Positions 53,479-63,217 of a DNA stretch of 64,000 bases are shown in pieces. The notes under the pieces are model-generated. The model worked only from the letters and a program-made list of their open reading frames with translations, was not told the origin of the DNA and did no database searches. Source of the stretch: Halomonas sp. (GTDB taxonomy: Bacteria; Pseudomonadota; Gammaproteobacteria; Pseudomonadales; Halomonadaceae); the NCBI RefSeq assembly GCF_029263665.1, contig NZ_JAJUFQ010000002.1, positions 62,001 to 126,000 of the forward strand. The letters are read 5' to 3'. How positions within the stretch are numbered: position 1 is the first letter of the stretch; each line of letters opens with the position of its first letter. The translations under genes and the position numbers were made by a program.

Positions 53479-55035
53479 ATGTTGGACGACTCTCTGAAGC
53501 AACAGCTGAAAGCCTATCTGGACAAGGTCACGCAACCGTTTGAGCTGGTCGCCACACTGGATGACGGCGCCAAGTCCAAGGAACTCCACGGTCTGTTGAG
53601 TGATATCGCCTCACTCTCAGACAAGATTGCCTTTTCCACGGAAGGTAACGACAAGCGCGTACCGTCCTTTGCCATACATCGTGATGGCAAACCCAGCGGA
53701 GTAGTGTTTGCCGGCATTCCCATGGGCCATGAGTTCACCTCTCTGGTACTCGCTCTACTGCAGGCTGGAGGCCATCCTCCCAAGACAAGCCCAGAGGTTC
53801 TCGAACAGATCCAGGCACTCGATGCGGATCTGCATTTCGAGACATATTTCTCGCTGTCCTGTCAGAACTGCCCGGATGTGGTTCAGGCTCTCAACCTGAT
53901 GGCGATTTTCAACCCACGGATCTCTCACGACGCTATCGATGGTGCTCTGTTCCAGGACGAAGTCGAAGCTCGAGAGATCATGTCTGTTCCCAGTGTCTAC
54001 CTCAACGGTCAGCTGTTCGACCAGGGCCGCATGAGCCTCGAGCAGATTCTGGCCAAGGTGGACACCGGCGCCGAAAAACGCGAAGCCGAGAAGCTCAGTG
54101 CCAAGGAAGCCTTCGACGTTTTGACTATCGGCGGAGGCCCTGCTGGCGCCGCTGCCGCTATCTATGCTGCCCGCAAAGGCATTCGCACTGGTGTTGCTGC
54201 GGAACGCTTCGGTGGCCAGGTCCTCGATACCATGGCAATAGAGAATTTCATCTCTATACCCGCAACCGAAGGCCCGAAACTGGCGACGGCACTTGAGGAG
54301 CACGTCAAGGAATACGACGTGGATATCATGAACCTCCAGCGAGCTGTCGAGCTGATTCCAGCTTCCCGCCCGGGTAGCGAGCACGAAGTACGCTTCGCAT
54401 CCGGCGCCAGCCTCAAGACCAAGACGCTGATACTCGCCACTGGTGCACGCTGGCGCGAGATGAACGTTCCCGGTGAAGCCGAGTATCGCAACCGAGGTGT
54501 CGCCTACTGCCCTCACTGCGATGGCCCTCTGTTCAAGGGCAAGCGTGTTGCTGTCATTGGTGGTGGCAACTCTGGTGTCGAGGCCGCCATCGACCTGGCG
54601 GGTATCGTGGCACATGTAACACTGTTCGAATTCATGGACGAGTTGCGGGCCGACGCCGTACTGCAAAAGAAACTGTCCAGTCTGCCCAACGTTGACATCA
54701 TCAAGGGAGCCCGGACTACCGAGATCCATGGCGATGGCAATCGAGTCAATGGCATCAGCTATGAAGAGCGCGCCAGTGGTGAGATGAAGCGTGTGGAGCT
54801 GGAAGGTGTCTTCGTCCAGATAGGCCTGGTGCCCAATACAGAGTGGCTCAAGGACTCCCCGGTAAAGCTGAGCGAGCGAGGGGAAATCATCACGGATAGC
54901 CACGGAATGACCAGCGTCCCCGGTATTTTCGCTGCGGGAGATGTGACGCACGTGCCCTACAAGCAGATTGTCATTGCGCTTGGCTCCGGTGCTACTGCTG
55001 CGCTAGGTGCTTTCGACTACATGATTCGTCAGTAA
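53479..55035 (+). CDS. ahpF: Alkyl hydroperoxide reductase flavoprotein subunit
   Basis: This 518-residue FAD enzyme passes electrons from NADH to AhpC. The N-terminal 200 residues form the double thioredoxin-like domain with active-site CQNC in [16 protein letters not shown]. The rest is thioredoxin-reductase-like with FAD motif [22 protein letters not shown] loop [12 protein letters not shown] and the redox disulfide CPHC in [12 protein letters not shown]. The last block is [17 protein letters not shown]. Normal length. It starts 190 bases after ahpC with no clear terminator between. It ends at a strong terminator. Confidence 0.97.
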   Translation: MLDDSLKQQLKAYLDKVTQPFELVATLDDGAKSKELHGLLSDIASLSDKIAFSTEGNDKRVPSFAIHRDGKPSGVVFAGIPMGHEFTSLVLALLQAGGHPPKTSPEVLEQIQALDADLHFETYFSLSCQNCPDVVQALNLMAIFNPRISHDAIDGALFQDEVEAREIMSVPSVYLNGQLFDQGRMSLEQILAKVDTGAEKREAEKLSAKEAFDVLTIGGGPAGAAAAIYAARKGIRTGVAAERFGGQVLDTMAIENFISIPATEGPKLATALEEHVKEYDVDIMNLQRAVELIPASRPGSEHEVRFASGASLKTKTLILATGARWREMNVPGEAEYRNRGVAYCPHCDGPLFKGKRVAVIGGGNSGVEAAIDLAGIVAHVTLFEFMDELRADAVLQKKLSSLPNVDIIKGARTTEIHGDGNRVNGISYEERASGEMKRVELEGVFVQIGLVPNTEWLKDSPVKLSERGEIITDSHGMTSVPGIFAAGDVTHVPYKQIVIALGSGATAALGAFDYMIRQ

Positions 55036-55127
55036 CCTGCTGACACGCTCACCTCTCTGTGGAATACATCCCATTGCACAGAGCAGCGTGAGGAGGAGAA
55101 AGAAAATAATAACCAGCAAGACAAGCC

Positions 55128-55160
55128 AAAAGGCCTGCGATATCTCGCAGGCCTTTTTTA
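55128..55160 (+). terminator. Rho-independent terminator of ahpCF
   Basis: A perfect 13-bp stem (aaaaggcctgcga / tcgcaggcctttt) with loop tatc is followed by TTT, about 90 bases after the ahpF stop. It is the strongest intrinsic terminator in the window. Confidence 0.92.
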
Positions 55161-55218
55161 TATACACTTTTTATATGCACCTTTCATATACGATTGTCAC
55201 TTACATACGATTTCCATT

Positions 55219-55266
55219 TATATCAATAGCCACGTATATCAATAGCTACGTATATTAATAGCTACA
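55219..55266. repeat. Three-copy 16-bp tandem repeat
   Basis: Three units of tatatcaatagc(c/t)acg (55219-55234, 55235-55250, 55251-55266) lie head to tail between ahpF and fliE. The third unit differs at two positions. Function unknown. Confidence 0.85.
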
Positions 55267-55277
55267 ACGCTGAACTC

Positions 55278-55601
55278 TTACACTTGCATATTCATCACAT
55301 CATGATAGGCGCTGATCAGACGATTGCGCACCTGTTGCCCCATTTGAAAGGCCAGGCTGGCTTTCTGCATATTAACCATGACGTCATTCAGCTCTACACC
55401 AGGCACACCCACCTGGAAAGCCTGAGCCTGTGCATCGGCATTTACCTTCAACTCATTGATGCGCCGAATCGAGGAAACCAGTGCATCAGCAAAACCAGAA
55501 TCAGGCTCTCCAGCATGCTGCTGCCTTCCTCCTATCTGACTGGCCTGATGGGACAGAACCTCCATCTGGGTAAAGGCTGACTGCATTGCGGAAGTAGCCA
55601 T
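55278..55601 (-). CDS. fliE: Flagellar hook-basal body protein FliE
   Basis: This 107-residue protein is the FliE adaptor that joins the MS ring to the rod. The C-terminal helix carries the family sequence NDVMVNMQKASLAFQMGQQVRNRLISAYHDVMNMQV, split here as helix plus terminal motif, and the N-terminus is disordered and Gln-rich. ATG 55601 (MATSAMQ) follows AGGAAA; a longer frame adds seven residues. It is transcribed divergently from fliF, as in E. coli, so the 234-base gap between them is a two-way flagellar promoter region (perhaps FlhDC-controlled, inferred by analogy). Confidence 0.95.
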   Translation of the reverse strand: MATSAMQSAFTQMEVLSHQASQIGGRQQHAGEPDSGFADALVSSIRRINELKVNADAQAQAFQVGVPGVELNDVMVNMQKASLAFQMGQQVRNRLISAYHDVMNMQV

Positions 55602-55835
55602 GACAATTTCCTGGAAGATCAAAAAGACCTGCTCAGCCTAACAGGCTCCTATCCTGACCATCGCCCCAATTGGCCACCAAAATCGTGGCTATTTCAACCT
55701 TTCACCTCAGTGATGCTGCGGATAATGGGTATCGTCATTGAACCCGATCCAGGGAACGGCCTACCGCACACGGACTGCCTCCATGTCATCCGAACATTCA
55801 CAAGACCACTGCCTCCCCGCTATCAGGAGTGCCCG

Positions 55836-57566
55836 ATGAGCACCGTGATTCAATCAGCGGGATCAGCACCATTGTCAAAGCTCATCACCAAGCTGCGAAA
55901 TAATCCGCTGCTCGCTCTGATCATCGGTAGTGCCATGGCTATCGCTCTGATCGTTGCCCTGGTCATGTGGGCCACGCGCCCGCCATATCGAGTGCTGTTC
56001 AGCAACCTCTCAGAGACTGATGGTGGAGCCATCATCAATGAGCTGGACAGCCGCGGTGTCCCCTACCAATTTGCTGCTGGTGGGAACGCACTGCTGGTGC
56101 CCGGCGATCAGGTCCACACCCTGCGCCTGCAACTGGCGGAGAAAGGCCTGCCCCATGCCGGCAATGTTGGCATGGAATTGATGGAGCACCAGGCCTTTGG
56201 CATCAGCCAGTTTGCAGAACAAATCAATTATCAGCGTGGCCTTGAAGGTGAGCTGGCCCGCTCTATCTCCTCTCTCGGCCCTGTGGCCAACGCCCGAGTA
56301 CATTTGGCTCTGGCCAAGGACTCAGTATTCGTTCGCGACAGAAAGCCAGCAAAGGCCTCAGTGGTGTTGACCCTGGAACCCGGCCGCACCCTTGGCGATG
56401 GGCAAATCGCAGCCATGATCCATCTGGTCTCTTCCAGCGTCCCGGACCTGACTGCCGAGGATGTCACGGTGATAGACCAACTCGGGCACCTACTCTCTTC
56501 CCCTGCGGGTCAAGGCAAGGGGCTTGACAGCACGCAGCTCGACTATGTCGCCACGGTGGAAAGCACGCTTCGTCAGCGCATCGAAACGATTCTGGCCCCT
56601 ATCGTGGGATCCCATAACGTACGGGCCCAGGTGACCGCCCAGGTCGATTTTTCTGCCCATGAAGAAACTGCCGAGCATTTTGCCCCCAATCAACCCCCTA
56701 ACGAAGCGGCTGTCCGTAGTCGCCAGACAAGCCTTGATGTCGACGGCAAGGGGAATCTGGCCAAAGGTATTCCTGGCGCCCTAAGCAACACGCCACCCGG
56801 CACGGCACCTTCTCCTGTCGAAAGCTCTCCAACCGAAGCATCCAAGGACGAGGCCACTGCCAATCAGCAAGGCACAGCCAACTCTCAGTCTGAACGCATG
56901 CGCCGTGATGACGTGATCAACTATGAATTGGACCATCAGGTATCACATATACAGCATCAGCAGGGGCAAATTGAGCGCCTGACAGCAGCCGTGGTCATCA
57001 ACTATATCCTCGACGAGGCTCCTGCTGAGGCCAGCGGTAATACAGAAACACAGAAACCACATCCTTTGGACGATGCACAGCTAGCCCAGATCGAGAAACT
57101 GGTACGCCAGGCCATGGGGTATTCAGAAGATCGAGGCGATGATCTCGTGGTGGTCAACCGTCCCTTTATCACTCCTCCTGAAGAAGCTCCTCTACCCTGG
57201 TGGCAAAACTCCGATCTTCAACGCTTGGCCATGGAGATCGGGCGCTACTTGTTGATCGGTCTGGCTATCCTGTTCGTGTATCGTCGCCTGCTTCGCCCAG
57301 TGGTACGCCACTATCTGGAAACCACCGCGCCTCAGGCAAACCTGCAAACACAGGTGGGAGCAGGGGATGACTCCGAGATAGAGCAGACGGACGATGGAGA
57401 AGCCCCAGAGGAAGATGACGCCACTTATGCCAGGGCCCCATCGCACCGGCGCAAAGCCACGACCTATGAACAGCATCTCAATGAACTGCGCGAAATGGCT
57501 CAGGAGGACCCTCGCCTGGTCGCCATGATCGTGCGCGGCTGGATGAACGACAATGACCCATCCTGA
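55836..57566 (+). CDS. fliF: Flagellar MS-ring protein FliF
   Basis: This 576-residue membrane protein builds the MS ring, the platform of the flagellar motor. It has a membrane helix near residues 25-46, RPPYRVLFSNLSETDGGAII, the ring-building motifs FAEQINYQRGLEGELARSI and VARVHLALAKDSVF-type sequence, a variable low-complexity linker rich in Pro, Ser and Thr (about 325-375), a second helix (about 470-490) and an acidic C-terminal tail that binds FliG. ATG 55836 follows AGGAG; the longer frame is unsupported. It is the first gene of the fliFGHIJKLM run. Confidence 0.96.
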   Translation: MSTVIQSAGSAPLSKLITKLRNNPLLALIIGSAMAIALIVALVMWATRPPYRVLFSNLSETDGGAIINELDSRGVPYQFAAGGNALLVPGDQVHTLRLQLAEKGLPHAGNVGMELMEHQAFGISQFAEQINYQRGLEGELARSISSLGPVANARVHLALAKDSVFVRDRKPAKASVVLTLEPGRTLGDGQIAAMIHLVSSSVPDLTAEDVTVIDQLGHLLSSPAGQGKGLDSTQLDYVATVESTLRQRIETILAPIVGSHNVRAQVTAQVDFSAHEETAEHFAPNQPPNEAAVRSRQTSLDVDGKGNLAKGIPGALSNTPPGTAPSPVESSPTEASKDEATANQQGTANSQSERMRRDDVINYELDHQVSHIQHQQGQIERLTAAVVINYILDEAPAEASGNTETQKPHPLDDAQLAQIEKLVRQAMGYSEDRGDDLVVVNRPFITPPEEAPLPWWQNSDLQRLAMEIGRYLLIGLAILFVYRRLLRPVVRHYLETTAPQANLQTQVGAGDDSEIEQTDDGEAPEEDDATYARAPSHRRKATTYEQHLNELREMAQEDPRLVAMIVRGWMNDNDPS

Positions 57567-58557
57567 AGCATCTCCTGGCCTACGACGCAGTGCTGTCCTG
57601 TTGCTGGCCCTTGATGAGGACAGCGCGGCGGAAGTATTCAAGTTCCTCAGTGCCAAGGAAATTCAGAACCTGTCTCGGGAGATGACACTACTCACCCAGA
57701 TTTCCCATGACGAAATGCGCAAAGTGCTGCAGGACTTCCATAAGGAAGCAGGAGAGTTCATCGGCTTTAACCTCAACTCCAGCGACCACATTCGCGCTGT
57801 ATTGACCAAGGCTCTGGGAAGCGAACGGGCTTCCAGCCTGATCGAAGACGTACTCGAGAGCACCGCTGGCAGTACGGGTATCGATGCCCTCAATTTGATG
57901 GATCCATCGATGGTGGCAGAACTCATCCGCGATGAGCATCCGCAGATCATTGCCACGGTACTGGTTCACCTGGAGCGCCATCAGGCTGCCGATGTGCTGG
58001 AGCTCTTCACCGACAAGTTACGTAACGATGTCGTACTACGTATCGCCACCTTCAATGGCGTTCAACCTGCCGCTCTGCAAGAGCTCACTGAGGTGCTGAC
58101 CAATATGCTCGATGGCCAGAACCTCAAGCGCAGCAAGATGGGAGGGGTGCGCACCGCTGCCGAGATTCTCAACCTGATGAACTCCAACCAGGAAAGCGCA
58201 GCCATCGATACAGTCCGCGCCCACAGCGAAGAACTGGCCCAACGCATCATCGACGAAATGTTCCTGTTCGAGAATCTTGTCGACCTGGACGACCGCAGTA
58301 TCCAGTTGCTGCTCAAGGAGATCGACAACAATAGCCTGGTGGTAGCACTCAAGGGCGCACCAGAAGACCTCAAGACCAGGTTCATGCGCAACATGTCCCA
58401 GCGCGCCGCCGACCTGCTGCAGGAAGAAATGGATTCCCGCGGCCCGATTCGGGTCTCGCAGGTGGAAACCGAACAAAAAGCCATCCTTCAGATTGTTCGC
58501 CGTCTGGCCGACAGTGGCGAAATCGTCCTCAGTGGAGGTGACGAGGCTTATGTGTAA
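57553..58557 (+). CDS. fliG: Flagellar motor switch protein FliG
   Basis: This 334-residue protein forms the rotor part of the C ring, contacting FliF, FliM and the stator. The middle domain has ATVLVHLERHQAADVLELF and the EHPQ-type loop (DEHPQIIATVLVHL); the C-terminal domain has MFLFENLVDLDDRSIQLLLKEID, where the charged torque residues sit, then RNMSQRAADLLQEEMD. Length is standard. Its start overlaps fliF by 14 bases, and fliH follows 27 bases later. Confidence 0.96.
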   Translation: MTHPEASPGLRRSAVLLLALDEDSAAEVFKFLSAKEIQNLSREMTLLTQISHDEMRKVLQDFHKEAGEFIGFNLNSSDHIRAVLTKALGSERASSLIEDVLESTAGSTGIDALNLMDPSMVAELIRDEHPQIIATVLVHLERHQAADVLELFTDKLRNDVVLRIATFNGVQPAALQELTEVLTNMLDGQNLKRSKMGGVRTAAEILNLMNSNQESAAIDTVRAHSEELAQRIIDEMFLFENLVDLDDRSIQLLLKEIDNNSLVVALKGAPEDLKTRFMRNMSQRAADLLQEEMDSRGPIRVSQVETEQKAILQIVRRLADSGEIVLSGGDEAYV

Positions 58558-58584
58558 CCTCATCCATTCACCGAGGTCCTCAGA

Positions 58585-59316
58585 ATGAGCCATCAACCCA
58601 TCGCAACGCCTTCCACCTGGCGTCCATGGTGCATGGACGAGCTTTCCGTCGAGCGTTCCTGCACCGCTGGCGAACCATCTTGCGATGACGGTGACGAAGT
58701 CCTTCTCTCTCCCGACGAGCTATATCACAAGGCCTGGTTGCAAGGTATTGAACAAGGCCGTCGTGAGGGACATGCCCAGGGCCATGAAGCGGGCTTCGCG
58801 AAGGGAATGAATGAAGGGCTGGCCAAGGGGCGAAGTCAGGCGGATGCCGAGATAGCCGAAGCACTGGAAAAGCGGGCCCATGAGGTCTTGAGTCCGCTAT
58901 CTGACTTGATAGAAAACTTTCACCGCGCCTTGCAGGATCTGGACACTGCCATTGCCGCGCAACTCATCGACCTGGCTCTGGCAACGGGTCGGCAGCTCGC
59001 GGGAGATGCGCTCAAGGCACGTCCACGCCAGATAGTGTCAGTGGTTGAAGACTTACTGCGTAGCGATCCACCACTGGTCGGTAGCCAGCGCCTCTGGCTG
59101 CACCCTCAGGACCTCACGCTCGTCGAGCGGCATCTGGGGGACACCCTGGCAAGCGCCGGCTGGACCCTGAAAGCAGACGACAGCCTGCACCGCGGAGGAT
59201 GCCGGGTTACCAGCGAATATGGCGAAATCGATGCCACCTGGGAACAGCGCTGGCAATCAGTGAATTCACAAGTCCGCAGGCGCAGCAACAGCGCCCAACC
59301 GTCACCGAATGACTGA
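58585..59316 (+). CDS. fliH: Flagellar assembly protein FliH
   Basis: This 243-residue protein regulates the export ATPase FliI. It has a charged N-terminal part, a Gly-rich repeat region ([29 protein letters not shown], with GxxxG-type spacing, about residues 49-80) typical of FliH, and a C-terminal helical domain that binds FliI. Length fits the family. A GAGG lies before the ATG. The end overlaps the fliI start by eight bases, so the two partners are translationally coupled. Confidence 0.9.
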   Translation: MSHQPIATPSTWRPWCMDELSVERSCTAGEPSCDDGDEVLLSPDELYHKAWLQGIEQGRREGHAQGHEAGFAKGMNEGLAKGRSQADAEIAEALEKRAHEVLSPLSDLIENFHRALQDLDTAIAAQLIDLALATGRQLAGDALKARPRQIVSVVEDLLRSDPPLVGSQRLWLHPQDLTLVERHLGDTLASAGWTLKADDSLHRGGCRVTSEYGEIDATWEQRWQSVNSQVRRRSNSAQPSPND

Positions 59317-60730
59317 TGCCATGCCTGATACAACACTGACATGTCCTCACCAGCAGCGCTGGCAACAAGCTTTGAATGCCGTTGCCCAACGCCTCGAAAA
59401 ATTACCAAGCAAGCGCATCAGCGGTCGGGTCGTGCGAGCCACAGGAATGGTGATCGAGGCGGTAGGTATCCAGGTGGCATTGGGTGATGGCTGTCGGATC
59501 GAACTGCCGAAGAATGCCGTAGACGACCGAGCAAATTATGCTGAAGCACAGGTTGTAGGCTTTTCAGGCGAACGCCTGTATCTGATGCCACTGGCCGAGG
59601 TAAATGGCCTGATGCCTGGTGCAAAAGTGCTTCCTCTCGGCGCTGGAGCGCCCGGTAGTGCCCGGCGTTTCCCCCTGGGGCAAACACTGCTCGGAAGAGT
59701 GGTGGATGGTAGCGGTACCCCCCTGGATGATCTCGGCAGCCTGGATGAAGCTCCCCGGGCTCCCTTGTCCACACCACAGCTTAATCCATTAGCCAGAGCT
59801 CCTATAGAACAGCAGATCGATGTCGGGATTCGTGCCATCAACGCTTTACTATGCGTTGGTCGAGGCCAGCGCATGGGATTGTTTGCTGGGTCAGGTGTAG
59901 GCAAATCGGTTCTGCTTGGCATGATGGCGCGTTACACCCAGGCCGATGTCATTGTGGTCGGCCTGATAGGAGAACGAGGCCGTGAAGTACAGGACTTCAT
60001 CGATAACATCCTCGGCAAGGAAGGCCTGAGCCGATCCGTTGTCGTCGCGGCTCCGGCAGACACTTCTCCCCTGCAGCGCCTGCAAGGGGCAGCCTACGCG
60101 ACCCGTCTCGCCGAAGGCTTCAGGGATGAAGGCAAGAATGTCCTGTTGATCATGGACTCACTCACTCGCTACGCCATGGCACAGCGCGAGATTGCTCTGG
60201 CGATCGGCGAACCGCCCGCCACCAAAGGCTATCCCCCTTCCGTCTTTGCCAAGTTGCCCAGCCTGGTCGAACGTGCGGGTAATGCCGGTGTCGGAGAAGG
60301 CTCCATTACCGCGTTCTATACCGTGCTCACTGAAGGAGACGACCAGCAGGACCCGATTGCCGACGCCGCACGCGCGATTCTCGATGGACATGTAGTGTTG
60401 TCGCGCGCCCTGGCAGAAGCCGGCCATTACCCCGCCATCGATATCGAGGCATCCATCAGCCGAGTCATGAATGCCGTTGCCGATGATGACCAGTGCCGCC
60501 AGGCCCAGGTGTTCAAGAGCATGCTGTCCCGCTATCAGCGCAACCGTGACCTGATCAGCGTCGGCGCCTACCAGCCAGGCCACGATCCACGTCTGGACGA
60601 GGCCGTGCGCCGCTACCCGGAACTGGAGTCATTCCTGCAACAACGCATCGACGAATGCTCTAGCCTCGATCAGTCGCGCCAGGCGCTGAATACCGTTCTT
60701 GGAAATGCTGTCCTTGGAGGTAGTCCATGA
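59309..60730 (+). CDS. fliI: Flagellar type III export ATPase FliI
   Basis: This 473-residue F1-beta-like ATPase powers export of rod, hook and filament proteins. It has the Walker A loop [30 protein letters not shown], Walker [19 protein letters not shown], and the export-ATPase signature [16 protein letters not shown]. The C-terminal domain carries [20 protein letters not shown]. The first ATG (59309) is used; another at 59321 is possible, and neither has a strong ribosome site, as expected for a gene coupled to fliH. The stop overlaps fliJ (ATGA). Confidence 0.97.
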   Translation: MTDAMPDTTLTCPHQQRWQQALNAVAQRLEKLPSKRISGRVVRATGMVIEAVGIQVALGDGCRIELPKNAVDDRANYAEAQVVGFSGERLYLMPLAEVNGLMPGAKVLPLGAGAPGSARRFPLGQTLLGRVVDGSGTPLDDLGSLDEAPRAPLSTPQLNPLARAPIEQQIDVGIRAINALLCVGRGQRMGLFAGSGVGKSVLLGMMARYTQADVIVVGLIGERGREVQDFIDNILGKEGLSRSVVVAAPADTSPLQRLQGAAYATRLAEGFRDEGKNVLLIMDSLTRYAMAQREIALAIGEPPATKGYPPSVFAKLPSLVERAGNAGVGEGSITAFYTVLTEGDDQQDPIADAARAILDGHVVLSRALAEAGHYPAIDIEASISRVMNAVADDDQCRQAQVFKSMLSRYQRNRDLISVGAYQPGHDPRLDEAVRRYPELESFLQQRIDECSSLDQSRQALNTVLGNAVLGGSP

Positions 60731-61185
60731 GCAACAAGACGCCTCTCGACACACTGATACAACTGGCCCGGGAAGCTCGGGATCAGGTCGGCCAGCACTT
60801 GGCCAATGAGCGCAACACTGAACAGCAGGCACGCCAGCAACTGGAATCCTTGCAACGCTACCGACAGGAGTACGCCCGTTCCCTCAATGACGCGATACGC
60901 CAAGGTATCGCCACAGCCTCTTTGCATAACACCCAACGCTTCCTGGCCTCCCTGGATATTGCACTATGCAAAGCCCGTGATGGTGTTGAAGCACAGCGTC
61001 ATAAAGTGGAACGCAGCCAACAGCGCTGGCAGCAGGAACAACGCCGCCTGAAAGCCTATGACACATTGACCAGCCGGCGTGCCAACGAACAGGCCCATCG
61101 CCTGTCACGCCACGAGCAACGCACCCTCGATGACCTGATCAATGGGCGTCAGCAACGCGAAGCTATTCTGCCTAACCGACTTTGA
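60727..61185 (+). CDS. fliJ: Flagellar export chaperone FliJ
   Basis: This 152-residue protein is almost entirely helical and charged, with long heptad-like stretches ([30 protein letters not shown], split around two helices, and [23 protein letters not shown]). This is the two-helix coiled coil of FliJ, the stalk that docks to the FliI ring and the export gate. Sequence similarity in the family is low, so the call rests on size, coiled coil and position between fliI and fliK. It overlaps fliI by four bases. Confidence 0.88.
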   Translation: MSNKTPLDTLIQLAREARDQVGQHLANERNTEQQARQQLESLQRYRQEYARSLNDAIRQGIATASLHNTQRFLASLDIALCKARDGVEAQRHKVERSQQRWQQEQRRLKAYDTLTSRRANEQAHRLSRHEQRTLDDLINGRQQREAILPNRL

Positions 61186-61202
61186 CTCCATGGAGCCTGG
61201 AA

Positions 61203-62579
61203 ATGGATCTTCTGCCCGCACTCCCTCCTAGCACTTCTTCAGCTACCACACATTCCTCGGTGCCAGCTTCGCAAGACAATGCCGGCCGCTCGCCTCAGAA
61301 TGGTGAAAGCTTTGCCGAACAGCTTGAGGCTATCGTGTCACCTGCCGCTTCCGGTACAGACTCAGAGACACCTCCAGAAGGCAAGAGCAAGGACTCCGCA
61401 GACGATCTGCTGGCGCCCCAACACAACTTGGTTCCGAACGCCCATTACTCGGCCTTGCCTACTGACGCCAGTACTCTACCGCCGACCTATACCGGACTTG
61501 TCGTTCCAGGGCTTGCAGCGGTCACTGCCGAGCCAATCTCCAGTGAGCCACTCACCAATGAAGCACTCACCCATGAACCAATATCCGGTGGGATACTTCC
61601 CAATGAGCGCCTCATGTCTCCAGGTCAGGATGTCAGGCCACTCGACCAGGCCGGCGAACGTCTTTCCCAGATGATCGAAGCCCGTCAGGAACACCGGGGC
61701 GCTGCCACATCGTCAAGTGCTTTCCCGGCATCTCCCGACTTGCCACTCGCCAGGTCACTTCCTTCATCGTCAGAAAACGTCGTGCAAGTGGCGTCATCGA
61801 ATCCCGCCGTTCTGGCTCTGACGGGGCGTGAAGAACAGGCAATACATCAGGCGCTCAATGACAGACAGCAGCATCCAGTGGAAACAGTAGAAGGCAATAA
61901 GTCTGCTGCCTCCTCTTATCCGGGTCACTTCGACAACCGTATACCCACCGCCTTACCCGATAGCATGACCCGTACAGAATATGCGGGGGGCCTAGAGAAC
62001 AAAGAGACGGTGTCCACGCCTCCCAGCGCCAGCTCCCATGACTCAGGACTTGCCTCGGCTGGATCAACCATGACTTCCAGTAGCGCTCGCCTTCCGGGGG
62101 CATCAAGTGCCGGCACGTTTCAGGCCAGCATTGCCTTGCCCGTCAACCACCCGGCCTGGCCAGGACAGCTCAGTTCCACCCTGGCCCGCGTCAGCCAGAC
62201 AAAGAGCACGGTCGAGGGCGATCATCGTGTCGAATTGCGCCTGCACCCCGCCGAACTCGGGCCGCTATCCATCAACCTGCGTCTTGGCGAGCATGGTGCC
62301 CAGGCCCAGTTCTTCTCGGCTCACCCCCAAGTGCGCCATGCCGTGGAACAGGCCATTCCACAACTGCGCGAAGCCTTGGCTGAGCAAGGTATCCAACTAG
62401 GCAATACTTCTGTCGGTAGCCAAGGGTTTGCCCAGTCTCAAGGAGAAACTTCTCATTCCAGCACATCTACAGGAACATCTGATACCGAAGGCCTTCAAAT
62501 AACCTCGGTGGCAGAAGCCACCCAGGGCGCCAATACCCGTGCCAGCAGGATGGATGGCCGTATCGATCTATATGCTTGA
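61203..62579 (+). CDS. fliK: Flagellar hook-length control protein FliK
   Basis: This 458-residue protein acts as the molecular ruler of hook length and the export specificity switch. The N-terminal two thirds are low-complexity, rich in Ser, Pro, Thr and Glu, as usual. The C-terminal Flg_hook domain (about residues 340-425) has VELRLHPAELGPLSINLRL and HPQVRHAVEQAIPQLREAL. Residues 110-139 form six five-residue repeats (EPISS, EPLTN, EALTH and so on) coded by 15-bp units. ATG 61203 follows GGAGCC; the frame upstream is TTG-led and overlaps fliJ. Confidence 0.93.
   Translation: MDLLPALPPSTSSATTHSSVPASQDNAGRSPQNGESFAEQLEAIVSPAASGTDSETPPEGKSKDSADDLLAPQHNLVPNAHYSALPTDASTLPPTYTGLVVPGLAAVTAEPISSEPLTNEALTHEPISGGILPNERLMSPGQDVRPLDQAGERLSQMIEARQEHRGAATSSSAFPASPDLPLARSLPSSSENVVQVASSNPAVLALTGREEQAIHQALNDRQQHPVETVEGNKSAASSYPGHFDNRIPTALPDSMTRTEYAGGLENKETVSTPPSASSHDSGLASAGSTMTSSSARLPGASSAGTFQASIALPVNHPAWPGQLSSTLARVSQTKSTVEGDHRVELRLHPAELGPLSINLRLGEHGAQAQFFSAHPQVRHAVEQAIPQLREALAEQGIQLGNTSVGSQGFAQSQGETSHSSTSTGTSDTEGLQITSVAEATQGANTRASRMDGRIDLYA
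61530..61619 (+). repeat. Six-unit 15-bp repeat inside fliK
   Basis: Six in-frame 15-bp units encode EPISS, EPLTN, EALTH, EPISG, GILPN and ERLMS in the ruler region of FliK. The first four are clear; the last two are degenerate. Copy-number change would alter ruler length by five residues. Confidence 0.75.
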
Positions 62580-62713
62580 GCAAAACCCTGAGATAGCAAC
62601 AAAGTTCAGCCCTGTTCGGACCTTCGTCTCCCCTTCTACATGGCCATACTGAGCCTCCATGTACCCGTGTCCAACCCGGGGCCCAACGCCAGTAATGCTC
62701 GAAGGGGAGTTTC

Positions 62714-63205
62714 ATGCAGATGGCAAAGTCACGTTGGCTGATAAGGGGCTTGATCCTCATAGTGGTGCTGGCTCTCGCCTCCACGGCAATAGCCGTCTAC
62801 TTGCTCTTGCAAGAGCGGGCTGATGCTACCCAACCTCATGCCAGCGATTCACCGGTCATCACCGATAAAGCTATCGCGCCGCCTGCTGACCCTGTTTACC
62901 TGTCCCTCCAGCCAATTACCGTCAATCTGGCTGATGATGCGGATGGACCGCGCATGCTCTATGCCGGCATTACGCTGGAGCTGGCCTCCGAAGCCGATCG
63001 TGAAGCCCTGCAACAGCAACTCCCACAAGTGCAGGATTGCTTATTGAAGTTGTTGTCCGGGCATAAAGCCGGTGACCTGGTGACCCCACAGGGAAAACAG
63101 CAACTGGCTGACGACATCGCAAAACGCTTATGCAGCGACCTGGCTGAAAACAGCTACGAAGCCAAGATCATCAAGGTTCTGTTCACTCAGTTCATCGTCC
63201 AATAG
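62714..63205 (+). CDS. fliL: Flagellar basal body-associated protein FliL
   Basis: This 163-residue protein has a single N-terminal membrane helix (WLIRGLILIVVLALASTAIAVYLLL, about residues 7-31, split here by a charged edge), then a periplasmic domain with YLSLQPITVNLADD and RMLYAGITLEL and a C-terminal KVLFTQFIVQ. FliL rings surround the stator units and help motor torque. It is preceded by GAAGGGGAG and lies 134 bases after fliK, with fliM 12 bases later. Confidence 0.93.
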   Translation: MQMAKSRWLIRGLILIVVLALASTAIAVYLLLQERADATQPHASDSPVITDKAIAPPADPVYLSLQPITVNLADDADGPRMLYAGITLELASEADREALQQQLPQVQDCLLKLLSGHKAGDLVTPQGKQQLADDIAKRLCSDLAENSYEAKIIKVLFTQFIVQ

Positions 63206-63217
63206 GTCGGTATTACC

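Noticed and set aside
53755..54951. Open frame of 398 codons on the minus strand opposite ahpF
   Set aside because: Antisense shadow of ahpF, whose frame carries both redox motifs and the FAD loop.
55718..55725. gcggataa before fliF as a FliA (sigma-28) -10 box
   Set aside because: It differs from GCCGATAA and no TAAA-type -35 lies at the required spacing.
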